Notes: generated by a model from the sequence alone, not told the origin. A DNA stretch of 64,000 nt from UBA7703 sp963667195 (GCA_963667195.1 OY762962.1:310001-374000), one strand, 5' to 3'. Shown: positions 33,855-42,260, counted from the first letter of the stretch. Numbers and translations are program-made.

Positions 33855-34604
33855 GTGCAAATCGACTTACTCACAGGAGAAATATCGGAGGATTCTTATG
33901 ATTACGCTCCTTCTTTGGAAGCGTACTACGAATTTACTCGATCCATACTTAAAGGTGAGCAAAAAACAGTTTTTGACAAAATTATCATTGACTTGATTTC
34001 GGATAACCTGATATGTGTCGGTGATATTCGAGATAATACTTTCTGGTGGCGTGCTAGAATAAATGACGAATCAAACCCACTTCCGCATATAAAAAATCAG
34101 ATTGGAATTAATAGAAATTCTCCAAATGGTGGAAGGTTTAACGCTTGTGGACGAGGTCAGTTATATTTATCGAAAACACGCGACAATGCGCTTGAAGAAG
34201 TTCAAGCATTAAAATCAAACGTTTTTTCGCTTGGACGGTTTAAATTAATCGAACCAATTAAGGTTTTTGATTTCGTGTATGCGCCGGTTTCAAATACTTA
34301 TGGGAACTATGGTGGCTTGAACGCTCCTCATGCAAGATACTTTTTAGTACTTGTACTCGAGAATTACATTAAAGCTAACTTCTCTTCTGAGGTTTACACA
34401 ATCACGCAATATGTATCGAGGCTGTTTCAAAAAAACGGTGTTGAAGGTATTTTTTATAATAGCGTGAAAGATGGAAGTACTGGTTGTTTATGCCTTTTTA
34501 GTGAAGTCCATACACAATTTCGTTATACGCGGCAATGGAGAATTATCGATTTTGACGAAGAAAATCATAAATACTGTTGTGAACTTATCGGCGAAGCAAA
34601 ATAA
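33855..34604 (+). CDS. RES-domain protein (putative NAD-degrading toxin), AT-rich orphan
   Basis: 249 residues, GTG start with GGAGG seven bases upstream. RES signature residues are visible: Arg66/Arg68 (WWRARIN), GGRFNACGRGQLYLS, Glu114/115 (ALEEV) and Ser203 (YNSVKDGSTG). A helical N-terminal region (1-60) precedes it. Known: RES toxins degrade NAD and are normally paired with an Xre/MbcA-type antitoxin. None is adjacent here. It is clearly more AT-rich than its neighbours, so probably acquired. Function as an independent effector or defence protein is inference. Confidence 0.75.
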   Translation: MQIDLLTGEISEDSYDYAPSLEAYYEFTRSILKGEQKTVFDKIIIDLISDNLICVGDIRDNTFWWRARINDESNPLPHIKNQIGINRNSPNGGRFNACGRGQLYLSKTRDNALEEVQALKSNVFSLGRFKLIEPIKVFDFVYAPVSNTYGNYGGLNAPHARYFLVLVLENYIKANFSSEVYTITQYVSRLFQKNGVEGIFYNSVKDGSTGCLCLFSEVHTQFRYTRQWRIIDFDEENHKYCCELIGEAK

Positions 34605-34637
34605 CATTGTTTTTGCCAACAAATTAAAGGATTAAAC

Positions 34638-34668
34638 ACGCCCGCGCACCATTCGGCAACGCGGGCGT
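34638..34668. terminator. Terminator between RES gene and P-type ATPase gene
   Basis: ACGCCCGCG with CGCGGGCGT (34638-34646 with 34660-34668), then TTGTGTTT. Can serve both convergent genes. Confidence 0.75.
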
Positions 34669-34692
34669 TTGTGTTTCTAGAGCATTATAGAC

Positions 34693-36558
34693 TTATTTGA
34701 GCTTCTTCACATTCAGCATGCGGATGGCGTTGAGAATCGCGAGGATCGCGACGCCGACGTCCGCGAAGATCGCAGCCCACATGCTGGCGATGCCCAAAGC
34801 CCCCAGCAGCAGCACGACGCCCTTGACGATCAGCGCAAACGTGATGTTCTGCTTCACGATCCGCAGCGTCTTTTGCGACACGCGAATCGCGGTTGCGATC
34901 TTGCTGGGTTCGTCCGTCATGATGACGATATCCGCCGCCTCAATCGCCGCATCGGAGCCAAGGCCGCCCATCGCGATGCCGATATCCGCGCGCGCGAGCA
35001 CCGGGGCATCGTTGATGCCGTCGCCCACAAACGCGAGCTTTCCGCGCGGGGACTTCTTCGCGATCAGCTCCTCCACCTTCGTCACCTTGTCCACCGGCAG
35101 CAGCTCGGCATACACCTCATCCAGCCCAAGCTGGGATGCGACGTGCTCGCCGATTCGCTTTGCGTCTCCCGTGAGCATGACGGTCTGATGGATGTTCGCG
35201 GCCTTGAGCTCCTCAATGGCGCGCTTTGCATCCTCCTTGACCTCGTCCGCGATCACGATATAGCCGCGATAAACGCCGTCCTCCGCCACGTGTACGATAG
35301 TGCCGATGATGTCCTCCGGCTCCGCAAACTCGACGCCGAGTTTGCGCATGAGCTTCGCGTTGCCCGCGGCGATGATGCGGTCGTCCACGCGAGCGGTCAC
35401 GCCGTGGCCGGAGATCTCTTCGACATCACGAATCCGCGCGGTGTCAATGGGTTTGCCGTACGCTTTTTTGAGCGACTGCGAAATCGGGTGGTTGGAGTAG
35501 CTCTCCGCATACGCCGCGCGCTCGAGGAGTCCGCCTTCGTCAATCCCCTGCGGCACAATCTTCTGCACCGCGAAAACGCCCTTGGTGAGCGTGCCCGTCT
35601 TGTCGAAGACCACGATCTCCGTCTCCGCCAGCGCTTCCAGATAGTTGCTGCCCTTGACGAGGATGCCGCGGCGGGATGCGCCGCCGATGCCGCCGAAAAA
35701 GCTCAGCGGAATGGACATGACCAGCGCACACGGGCAGGAGATCACGAGGAAGATCAGCCCGCGATAGATCCAGTCGCGGAAGGTCGCGCCCGGCACGACG
35801 AGCGGCGGAATCAGCGCTAGCAGCACCGCGACGATGACGACGACCGGCGTATAGATATTCGCAAACTTCGTAATGAAGTGCTCCGACTTGGACTTCTTGT
35901 TGCCCGCGTTCTCCACGAGGTCGAGAATCTTGCTCACGGTGGACTCGCCGTATTCCTTCGTGACCCGCGCGGTGAGTAGCCCGCTGATGTTGATGCAGCC
36001 GCTGAGCAGCGCATCACCCGCGTCCACATCCCGCGGCAGGGACTCGCCCGTAAGCGCGGAAGTATCGATGGAAGAGCTTCCGCTGAGCACAACCGCGTCC
36101 AGCGGCACGCGCTCGCCGGGCTTGATCACGATGGTCTCGTCGATTTTGACTTCGTCGGGATCGACCTTCTCCAGCGTATCCCCGCGCTGCACGTTTGCGT
36201 AGTCCGGGCGGATATTCATGAGGGCAGCAATCGAATCGCGGGATTGATCCACCGCGTAATCCTGAAACAGCTCGCCCACCTGATAAAACAGCATGACGGC
36301 GACCGCCTCGGCAAAGTCGCCGACGATAAACGCGCCGATGGTGGCGAGGCTCATGAGAAAGTTCTCGTCAAACACCTTGCCACGGAGGATATTTCGCACC
36401 GCGCGCCAGAGTACATCTCCGCCGATGATCACATAGGCAACGAGGAACGCTGCCAGAGAAAGCGTGCTGCCCTTTTCACGCGTAAAGATTGCCAGCGCGT
36501 AAATCACCGCACCGACGATCGTTTTGATTAACTTTTTCTGGTTCTCGTTCAGTTTCAT
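34693..36558 (-). CDS. cadA: Heavy-metal P1B-type ATPase (Cd/Zn exporter)
   Basis: 621 residues. Ion-site CPC in ISCPCALV (Cys275, Cys277), phosphorylation DKTGTLT (Asp319), SNHPIS, hinge GDGINDAP, actuator TGES. Shorter than typical CadA because the N-terminal metal-binding domain is absent; instead a separate HMA protein is encoded 5 bases upstream. Known: pumps Cd, Zn or Pb out using ATP. The CadC-like repressor gene lies divergently. Metal choice within Cd/Zn/Pb is inferred from the regulator. Confidence 0.93.
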   Translation of the reverse strand: MKLNENQKKLIKTIVGAVIYALAIFTREKGSTLSLAAFLVAYVIIGGDVLWRAVRNILRGKVFDENFLMSLATIGAFIVGDFAEAVAVMLFYQVGELFQDYAVDQSRDSIAALMNIRPDYANVQRGDTLEKVDPDEVKIDETIVIKPGERVPLDAVVLSGSSSIDTSALTGESLPRDVDAGDALLSGCINISGLLTARVTKEYGESTVSKILDLVENAGNKKSKSEHFITKFANIYTPVVVIVAVLLALIPPLVVPGATFRDWIYRGLIFLVISCPCALVMSIPLSFFGGIGGASRRGILVKGSNYLEALAETEIVVFDKTGTLTKGVFAVQKIVPQGIDEGGLLERAAYAESYSNHPISQSLKKAYGKPIDTARIRDVEEISGHGVTARVDDRIIAAGNAKLMRKLGVEFAEPEDIIGTIVHVAEDGVYRGYIVIADEVKEDAKRAIEELKAANIHQTVMLTGDAKRIGEHVASQLGLDEVYAELLPVDKVTKVEELIAKKSPRGKLAFVGDGINDAPVLARADIGIAMGGLGSDAAIEAADIVIMTDEPSKIATAIRVSQKTLRIVKQNITFALIVKGVVLLLGALGIASMWAAIFADVGVAILAILNAIRMLNVKKLK

Positions 36559-36563
36559 TCTAT

Positions 36564-36785
36564 TTACGCTTTCCGTACGACGACGTCCGGCTCCACTTTC
36601 TTCGCAATCGCGGCTGCCTGTTCCATAATCTCGTCCATGCGCATGTCGTCACCCTCGATTGTCATCTTGGTGGTCATGAAGTTCACGCTCGCGGAAGACA
36701 CGCCGGGAATCTTTGCAACCGCATTTTCAATCTTTGCCGCGCACGATGCGCAGTCCAGTCCATCCAGTCGGCATACTTTTTTCAT
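36564..36785 (-). CDS. Small heavy-metal-binding HMA-domain protein
   Basis: 73 residues from ATG 36785 (AAAAGGGG upstream). LDGLDCASCAAKIENAV holds the metal pair Cys12 and Cys15; the rest is the ferredoxin-like HMA fold (PGVSSASVNFMTTKMTIEG). Known: delivers or buffers metal for P1B ATPases. It equals the N-terminal domain missing from the neighbouring ATPase, so this is a split version. First gene of the operon. Confidence 0.9.
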   Translation of the reverse strand: MKKVCRLDGLDCASCAAKIENAVAKIPGVSSASVNFMTTKMTIEGDDMRMDEIMEQAAAIAKKVEPDVVVRKA

Positions 36786-36878
36786 GTGTTCCCCTTTTCG
36801 CGGCTGTCTGATCCAGCCGCTCTCTTTTTTCGGTCGCCCGCTGATTCTTCCGTACGCTTTTCTTCTTTCGGCAGGAAC

Positions 36879-36937
36879 AGTTGAGCAATCATTCAACTCT
36901 TGTACCTATTATAGTTGAGCATCCGCTCAACTGTCAA
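36879..36937 (-). promoter_or_regulatory. Metal-operon promoter with two CadC-type operators
   Basis: Minus strand: TTGACA (36932-36937), 18-base spacer, TATAAT (36908-36913). The spacer is an operator palindrome, AGTTGAGCATCCGCTCAACT (36913-36932). A second copy, AGTTGAGCAATCATTCAACT (36879-36898), lies just downstream of the start. Both are imperfect 20-bp palindromes, as expected for an ArsR/SmtB dimer. Confidence 0.8.
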
Positions 36938-37055
36938 GGCGGAATTTCTTTTTTCTTGTTTCCATGCAATCGTGATATGATATAGGAAGTATATGATTTG
37001 ACGCAACCTTGCATCGTGATTTGACTGGATGTTTGGTGGAAAGGACAAGGAGCTC

Positions 37056-37448
37056 ATGGAACATAATACCCCGGAAAAGGAACTCTATGTGTGTGACTGC
37101 GACATCATCCACGGAGACGTGGTGGATCAGGTCAAGTGCAATATGCCCGACGAGAGCGAACTATACGACCTCTCGGACTTCTTCAAGGTGTTGGGCGACA
37201 GCACGCGCGCTAAGATCATGTGGGCGCTGGATGAGCACGAGCTCTGCGTCTGCGACCTGGCGGCGCTCCTGAACATGACGAAATCTGCGATTTCGCACCA
37301 GCTCCGCGCGCTGCGGGACGCAAACCTTGTCATCAACCGCCGTGACGGAAAGAACATCTATTACGCGCTGGCGGACGACCACGTGCGGCAGATTTTCGAG
37401 ATGGGTTTGGAGCACATTCGCGAAACCTGCATATCCCGCGAAGGCTGA
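37056..37448 (+). CDS. cadC: CadC-like ArsR/SmtB metal-responsive repressor
   Basis: 130 residues from ATG 37056 (AAGGAG close upstream; ATG 37029 possible). Cys13 and Cys15 (VCDCD) in the N-terminal arm and Cys64 and Cys66 (ELCVCDLA) in the recognition-helix region form the alpha3N Cd/Pb site known from S. aureus CadC. The winged HTH is LAALLNMTKSAISHQLRALRDANL. Known: released from DNA by Cd, Pb or Zn. Divergent from the exporter operon, whose promoter carries two matching operators. Confidence 0.92.
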   Translation: MEHNTPEKELYVCDCDIIHGDVVDQVKCNMPDESELYDLSDFFKVLGDSTRAKIMWALDEHELCVCDLAALLNMTKSAISHQLRALRDANLVINRRDGKNIYYALADDHVRQIFEMGLEHIRETCISREG

Positions 37449-37631
37449 TTCCGCCCGAACCCGCGAAACGAAACCCGGCGCTTAGCCGGACTTGTGCCGT
37501 TTTTCTGCCGGACTCGCGCATTATTATGTATCTTTTTAGTATAATTATACACTTTTAAATCTTGTTTATCCGTTTTCCTTGAATTTCAACGAATTTTGTT
37601 GAATAATTTGCTTATAATTATAAATTATATA

Positions 37632-37693
37632 TTGACAACGTCGTATATATATGCTATTTTAGTGCAAACAATGAAGTTGAATTGTTCAACTTC
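37632..37693 (+). promoter_or_regulatory. Promoter and palindrome of the amino-acid ABC operon
   Basis: TTGACA (37632-37637), 17-base spacer, TATTTT (37655-37660). Downstream is a palindrome with 9-bp arms and a 3-base centre (37673-37693), containing AGTTGAA and TTCAACT. It resembles the CadC operator half-sites, but with centre spacing 3 instead of 6. Confidence 0.6.
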
Positions 37694-37717
37694 TATTTTT
37701 TTAGGAGGAATAGTGAA

Positions 37718-38548
37718 ATGATGAAGAAAATAATCGCTCTTGCTTTGGCCCTGGCGATGATGCTCTCGTTTGCGGCCTGTGCCGCGAAGGAAGCCCCCGC
37801 GGAAGCCGCAGCAACCGCAGCGGCTGCAACCATCGATATGTCCGCTGTGAAACTGATGCAGGACGGCGTTCTAACCGTCGGCATGGAGATCGGCTATCCC
37901 CCGTTTGAAGACTTTGCCGAAGATGGCACCACCCCGATCGGCTATGATGTCGATTTCGCCAAAGCCCTCGGCGAAAAGCTCGGCGTCACCGTCAACTTTG
38001 TCAACACCGCGTGGGACGGCATCTTCCAGGGTATCGGCGTGAACTATGACTGCGTCATCTCCGCCGTGACCATCACCGAAGAGCGCAAAGCCAGCATGCT
38101 CTTCTCGGAACCGTACATCAACAACTATCAGGCGGTCGTCGTGAAGAAGGACTTCGCGGGCAAAATCGGCAGCTTCATGGATCTGAACAACATGGCGATT
38201 GCCGTGCAGAAGGAAACCACCTCGGATATCCTGATGTCGGACTACGTCAGCACCGGCTCCATCAAAGCCACAATCTCCGCGAATGAAAAGGTCACCACGT
38301 GCTTCACGCAGCTTGAAAACGGCGAAGTGGACGCGGTCGTCGTGGACTCCACCGTTGCGGACGGCTACCTCGCCTCCAACCCGGACAAGTTTGTCAAGAT
38401 CTTCCAGGACGAGAGCGAGCCGGAGCAGTTCGGCGTCGCGATGGCGCTGGACAACACCGCTCTGCAGGCCGCCATCAACGAGGCGATTGCACAGCTGACG
38501 ACGGAAGGCTTCTTTGAATCCAACGTTGCCTATTGGTTCGGTAAATAA
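37718..38548 (+). CDS. Polar amino-acid ABC transporter substrate-binding lipoprotein
   Basis: 276 residues; AGGAGG nine bases upstream. Lipobox LSFAAC (Cys21), short Ala-rich linker, then SBP_bac_3 domain: GVLTVGMEIGYPPFEDF, PIGYDVDFAKALGEKLG, VISAVTITEERKASMLFSEPY. Known: binds polar amino acids or opines for import. First gene of a three-gene operon with a permease and an ATPase. Confidence 0.93.
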   Translation: MMKKIIALALALAMMLSFAACAAKEAPAEAAATAAAATIDMSAVKLMQDGVLTVGMEIGYPPFEDFAEDGTTPIGYDVDFAKALGEKLGVTVNFVNTAWDGIFQGIGVNYDCVISAVTITEERKASMLFSEPYINNYQAVVVKKDFAGKIGSFMDLNNMAIAVQKETTSDILMSDYVSTGSIKATISANEKVTTCFTQLENGEVDAVVVDSTVADGYLASNPDKFVKIFQDESEPEQFGVAMALDNTALQAAINEAIAQLTTEGFFESNVAYWFGK

Positions 38549-38573
38549 TCCATCCGCTTGATGGAACGTTTCG

Positions 38574-38616
38574 TTCGGCTGGCGCGGGCAATTTCGAATT
38601 GCCTGCGCCGGCCGAA
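38574..38616 (+). terminator. Long intercistronic stem-loop between binding protein and permease
   Basis: 20-bp arms (38574-38593 with 38597-38616, two mismatches) around a 3-base centre, with no T-run. Likely an mRNA-stabilising or attenuating loop giving more binding protein than permease. Confidence 0.7.
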
Positions 38617-38652
38617 GTGTTTCCCCCCAATCCACCAGATAAGCGAGACAAC

Positions 38653-39693
38653 ATGAGCACTATAAAAAAACTCGTGGACATCAAAAACTGGCAGCGCTCA
38701 ACAAAGGTAATCGCCATTGTTATCATGGCGATTTTAGCGCTTGTGATCGTCCTTTCCGCGATCAATGTTTCCGAACAGGATATGCTCAACCGCGCCTCCG
38801 ACACGGTCAAGCAGATCATGGAGCAGGAAAAGACCAGCAGCAGAAAGTCCCTCACGATCACCTATAACGATCTCGGCGTGATCAACTATATCTCCTTTAC
38901 CACCTCGGGTGCGAGCGCGATCAAGGAGAGCTATGTCGGTTTCGCGGGAGAGATCTATGGCGCGGACGCGGGTGCCGGAAAATTCGCGGGTCAGATGGTG
39001 AACTACACCTACCGCATGCTCGGTACAGGTGAAAACCTGCTGCACGGCGTGAAGCTCACGCTGCTCTTGACCACGTTATCCATGGTGATCGGCGCGATTT
39101 TGAGCGTTTTCCTCGCGCTCGGCAAAATTTCCGAAAACAAGTTTATCAGCAAGATCAGCAGTGCGTATATCTTCTTTTTCCGTGGTACGCCGCTGTTGAT
39201 TCAGATGTTTGTCATCTACTTCTCCGTGCCCGGTATTTTCGGCTTCTCCTGGCGCAGCCTCTTTAGCGTTGCGGACCCGGAGGCCGTCTACAAAGGCGCG
39301 TTTATCGCGGCGCTGATCGCGTTTTCCCTCAACGCCGCTGCTTACTGTGCGGAGATCGTCCGCGCGGCGATTCAGTCCATCGACAAAGGGCAGAACGAGG
39401 CTTCCAAGGCGCTCGGCTTGAGCTACGGCCAGATGATGAAAAATGTCATCATCCCGCAGTCGATCCGCCGGATGATTCCCCCGCTGTGCAACGAGTTCGT
39501 GATGATGATCAAGGACGTCTCGCTCGTGTTCGCGATTTCGCTGATGGATATCACGACGATCAGCAAGACCATCATGACCAGCGAAGGAAACTACCTCGTG
39601 TTCATACCGGCGCTGTTGATCTATCTGGTCATTACGGCGATCTTCACGTTTATCTTCGGCAAGATTGAAAAACGGCTCTCGATCTATGAGTAA
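38653..39693 (+). CDS. Polar amino-acid ABC transporter permease with N-terminal extracytoplasmic insert
   Basis: 346 residues from ATG 38653. A first membrane helix (about 18-40) is followed by a polar region of roughly 80 residues before the permease core, which is unusual for this family (normally 220-240 residues). The core has NLLHGVKLTLLLTTLSMVIG, FFRGTPLLIQMF and the EAA loop EIVRAAIQSIDKGQNEASKALGLS. Known: transmembrane part of HisM/GlnP-type importers. Ribosome site weak. Confidence 0.88.
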   Translation: MSTIKKLVDIKNWQRSTKVIAIVIMAILALVIVLSAINVSEQDMLNRASDTVKQIMEQEKTSSRKSLTITYNDLGVINYISFTTSGASAIKESYVGFAGEIYGADAGAGKFAGQMVNYTYRMLGTGENLLHGVKLTLLLTTLSMVIGAILSVFLALGKISENKFISKISSAYIFFFRGTPLLIQMFVIYFSVPGIFGFSWRSLFSVADPEAVYKGAFIAALIAFSLNAAAYCAEIVRAAIQSIDKGQNEASKALGLSYGQMMKNVIIPQSIRRMIPPLCNEFVMMIKDVSLVFAISLMDITTISKTIMTSEGNYLVFIPALLIYLVITAIFTFIFGKIEKRLSIYE

Positions 39694-39757
39694 TACGCGC
39701 GAAGGAAGAGAACGAGCAAATGAAAAACGACTTTCGACTGATGAGTAGGGCGCGCAT

Positions 39758-40528
39758 ATGAGTGATTATCAATACATTTTAAGAACAGAGCACCTTTATA
39801 AGAGCTTCGGGTCCCTCGAAGTCTTGAAGGATATCAACCTTTCTGTGAAAAAGGGCGAAGTGATCTGCATCATCGGGCCTTCCGGCGCGGGAAAATCGAC
39901 CTATCTGCGCTCGCTCAACCAGCTTGAGAAGATCACGAGCGGAAAGATTTTCATCAAGGACGAGCTGTTCCTGCACCGTGAACACAACCGCACGATCCAC
40001 CGTGTGGAGCCGGAAGCGCAAAAGGCAATGCTGCTCGAGATGGGCATGGTGTTCCAGCGCTTCAACCTCTTCCCGCACAAAACCGTGCTGGAAAACGTCA
40101 TGCTCGCGCAAGTTCTGGTGCGCAAGAAGTCCAAGGAAGCCGCGGAAAAGCTGGCGAAGGAGATCATCGAGCGGGTAGGGCTATCCGACAAGCTGGATGT
40201 CTACCCCAGCAAGCTCTCCGGCGGACAGCAGCAGCGCGTCGCGATTGCGCGCGCACTCGCCATGGAACCGGAGATCATGCTCTTTGACGAGCCCACGAGC
40301 GCGCTCGATCCGGAGCTCGTCGGCGAGGTGCTCAGCGTCATGAAGGGTCTTGCGAAACAGGGCATCACCATGCTCTGCGTAACCCACGAGATGGGATTTG
40401 CGCGCGAGGTTGCCGACCGTGTGGTGTTCATGGCAGACGGTATGATCCTCGAAGAGGGCGCACCGAAAGACATCTTTGACCATCCGACCAACGAGAAAGC
40501 GATCAACTTCCTCAGGAGCGTTCTGTAA
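39758..40528 (+). CDS. Polar amino-acid ABC transporter ATP-binding protein
   Basis: 256 residues. Walker A GPSGAGKST at 40-48, Q-loop FQRFNLFPHKTV, signature LSGGQQQR, Walker B LFDEPTSALDPE, switch THE in VTHEMGFAREVADR. All are typical of the GlnQ/HisP class. Third gene of the operon, 64 bases after the permease, followed by a terminator. Confidence 0.94.
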   Translation: MSDYQYILRTEHLYKSFGSLEVLKDINLSVKKGEVICIIGPSGAGKSTYLRSLNQLEKITSGKIFIKDELFLHREHNRTIHRVEPEAQKAMLLEMGMVFQRFNLFPHKTVLENVMLAQVLVRKKSKEAAEKLAKEIIERVGLSDKLDVYPSKLSGGQQQRVAIARALAMEPEIMLFDEPTSALDPELVGEVLSVMKGLAKQGITMLCVTHEMGFAREVADRVVFMADGMILEEGAPKDIFDHPTNEKAINFLRSVL

Positions 40529-40580
40529 GGAAGCCGTTGATTCCGTCGTAACGTTTATCCTTAGCTTTCCAGCATCATTA

Positions 40581-40610
40581 GCAGCGCCGTGTTCCAACGG
40601 CGCTGTTGTT
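40581..40610 (+). terminator. Terminator of the amino-acid ABC operon
   Basis: AGCGCCGT with ACGGCGCT (40583-40590 with 40597-40604), followed by GTTGTTAT. Confidence 0.75.
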
Positions 40611-40681
40611 ATAAAGGCCTATTACAGCGTGCAGATGAACGATCCACAGCCTTGTTATTGCTCGATTTCCACCAACTTGTG

Positions 40682-40710
40682 TTGACAGTCGATGTAAAAT
40701 CATATATAAT
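40682..40710 (+). promoter_or_regulatory. Strong promoter of the Rrf2 gene
   Basis: TTGACA (40682-40687), 17-base spacer, TATAAT (40705-40710): full consensus. Confidence 0.85.
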
Positions 40711-40752
40711 AAAACATACTTATTTAATAGGACAAGACGGGAGGGCGACTTC

Positions 40753-41199
40753 ATGAGAATCTCCGCAAAGGGACGCTATGCGCTCGCTTCGGTTGTGCAC
40801 ATGGCGCAGCAGCAGCACAGCGGGGAGTCGATCACCCTCGTCAGTATCTCCGAACGCCTCGGCATCTCGAAGATCTATTTGGAGCAGGTGTTCTCGCTTC
40901 TCAAGCGAGGCGAGCTGGTCACCTCTGTCAAAGGCGCGCAGGGCGGATATCTCCTCTCCGCGTCACCGGGGCAAATCAATGTGCTGGACGTGCTCGCCGC
41001 GGTGGAAACCGGCCTCTTCGACAAAACGGAGGACACGGTTGCCGAGCGGGCACCGGAGATCGAGTTTGCCATGCGGGAGCGCGCGTTTCAGGCGCTGGAC
41101 GACGCGGTTTCGGCTTCGCTTTCGCAGGTCACGCTGGAAGACCTCGTGCTCGCGAGCGAGAAATACAAAGGCGACGACGCCGCGATGTACTATATCTAA
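40753..41199 (+). CDS. Rrf2-family transcriptional regulator lacking cysteines
   Basis: 148 residues. MRISAKGRYALASVVHMA is the standard Rrf2 start. HTH: VSISERLGISKIYLEQVFSLLKRGELV, wing GAQGGYLLS. IscR and NsrR carry three Cys for an Fe-S cluster around residues 90-110; this protein has no Cys at all, so it cannot bind a cluster that way. Known: cysteine-free Rrf2 proteins such as CymR use protein partners or small molecules. It stands alone, so its target is unknown. Confidence 0.9.
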   Translation: MRISAKGRYALASVVHMAQQQHSGESITLVSISERLGISKIYLEQVFSLLKRGELVTSVKGAQGGYLLSASPGQINVLDVLAAVETGLFDKTEDTVAERAPEIEFAMRERAFQALDDAVSASLSQVTLEDLVLASEKYKGDDAAMYYI

Positions 41200-41215
41200 A
41201 GAATCGCGATATGAA

Positions 41216-41243
41216 ACAGCCCCGCTAACGCGGGGCTGTTTTT
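41216..41243 (+). terminator. Terminator of the Rrf2 gene
   Basis: Perfect 10-bp stem (41216-41225 with 41230-41239), TAAC loop, run of T. Confidence 0.9.
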
Positions 41244-41392
41244 ACGCAGCTCCAAATCCCTCTGAACAGCAAATCAAAAAAAAGCAAGAACGCCCGCGCG
41301 GGGGTTCTTTGTCTTTAGAAATCAGGGGGGTGCAATATTGCCAAATAACAGCAGAACTATGAATTTAAAATCCGGGAATAAAAATTGGTTGG

Positions 41393-41848
41393 TTATTTCC
41401 CAAAGGAGATTTTGTTCAGGATGACTTTATACAAGGGAAACAGTCTATCTCTCTCAATACACTTACCATCAAGTGAATCATTCCACGCATGACGTTCTTG
41501 CTGTTGAAATGAAAGATACAAATCGTTTTCCAGCCCAACATAAACTTCCCTACCATCTTCAAATTGATCGCTAGTTATATCAATAATCATACCCCTATAC
41601 TCTAGCCACGCATGTGAGAAACCATTTCTTTCCCCACAAACATATTCATGTTCATTGAGGCCTAACGAATGCAAGTAAGCCCCAAGCATAAGCGATACTA
41701 CGCCACAACATCCATGAGGAAAATGCTTTATATACATAAAATCATTTTGTTCTTCGGATAAATTCATAATCTCAATAGCATTACGAAATTTCTTTGAAAT
41801 CTCATAAATCACGTCTTGATTAATTTCGTTAACCTCTAAAATCTTCAT
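41393..41848 (-). CDS. Uncharacterised AT-rich protein with Cys-His-Asp transglutaminase/papain-like triad
   Basis: 151 residues. HGCCGVVSLMLGAYLHSLG gives a Cys (47 or 48) at a helix start, FSHAWLEYRG gives His79, and IIDITSDQF gives Asp90. This order and spacing fit the transglutaminase-like or papain-like fold. I do not recognise the family. The gene is far more AT-rich than its neighbours and has a weak start context, suggesting transfer. It lies near tRNA-Leu. Activity, if any, could be a peptidase or amidase. Confidence 0.6.
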   Translation of the reverse strand: MKILEVNEINQDVIYEISKKFRNAIEIMNLSEEQNDFMYIKHFPHGCCGVVSLMLGAYLHSLGLNEHEYVCGERNGFSHAWLEYRGMIIDITSDQFEDGREVYVGLENDLYLSFQQQERHAWNDSLDGKCIERDRLFPLYKVILNKISFGK

Positions 41849-42140
41849 ATCTCTCGTTAAATTGTTATCTTGTTTATATACGGAAAATCCTGTCTCGTTA
41901 ATATTAACACAACTATTCGGTAACGAATATGATCAACTTGCATTCAGTAGTAATGCAAAGATTCTCCGCCGCGCTACGCAAGATCTCGCCTGCGCTCCAC
42001 GGCCGTGGAAAACGATCCACTGGATCGTTTTCTTTCACGGCTACGTGAGAATTTTTGAATCAAAGTGAAATTCTTCGAATTTCACAAAACCGGAAATTTC
42101 TCCGAGATGCTTCGCATATGTAAACCCTCCGAATAATTGA
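41849..42140. other. Hairpin-rich spacer between AT-rich gene and tRNA-Leu
   Basis: About 290 bases with no gene. Contains two perfect hairpins: 42008-42018 with 42022-42032 (GAAAACGATCC arms) and 42065-42073 with 42077-42085 (GTGAAATTC arms), each with a 3-base loop. A short GC-rich block (41966-42010) interrupts AT-rich sequence. May be remnants of a mobile unit. Confidence 0.45.
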
Positions 42141-42180
42141 CCAAAAGCAAAGAGACCCTTTTGGGTCTCTTTGCTTTTGG
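42141..42180 (-). terminator. Terminator of tRNA-Leu
   Basis: Perfect 18-bp stem (42141-42158 with 42163-42180) with a 4-base loop. On the minus strand it starts within the encoded CCA. It directly follows the tRNA 3' end. Confidence 0.85.
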
Positions 42181-42260
42181 TGCGGCTGGAGGGATTTGAA
42201 CCCTCAAGGTTTCCCCGACGGATTTTAAGTCCGTTGTGTATGCCGTTCCACCACAGCCGC
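42178..42260 (-). tRNA. tRNA-Leu (anticodon TAA), CCA encoded
   Basis: Acceptor arms GCGGCTG and CAGCCGC pair fully. The anticodon arm is ACGGA-CTTAAAA-TCCGT with anticodon TAA. The T arm is GAGGG-TTCAAAT-CCCTC. The body is 80 bases (42181-42260) plus CCA at 42178-42180. The class II variable region is short. Reads UUA. Confidence 0.95.
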
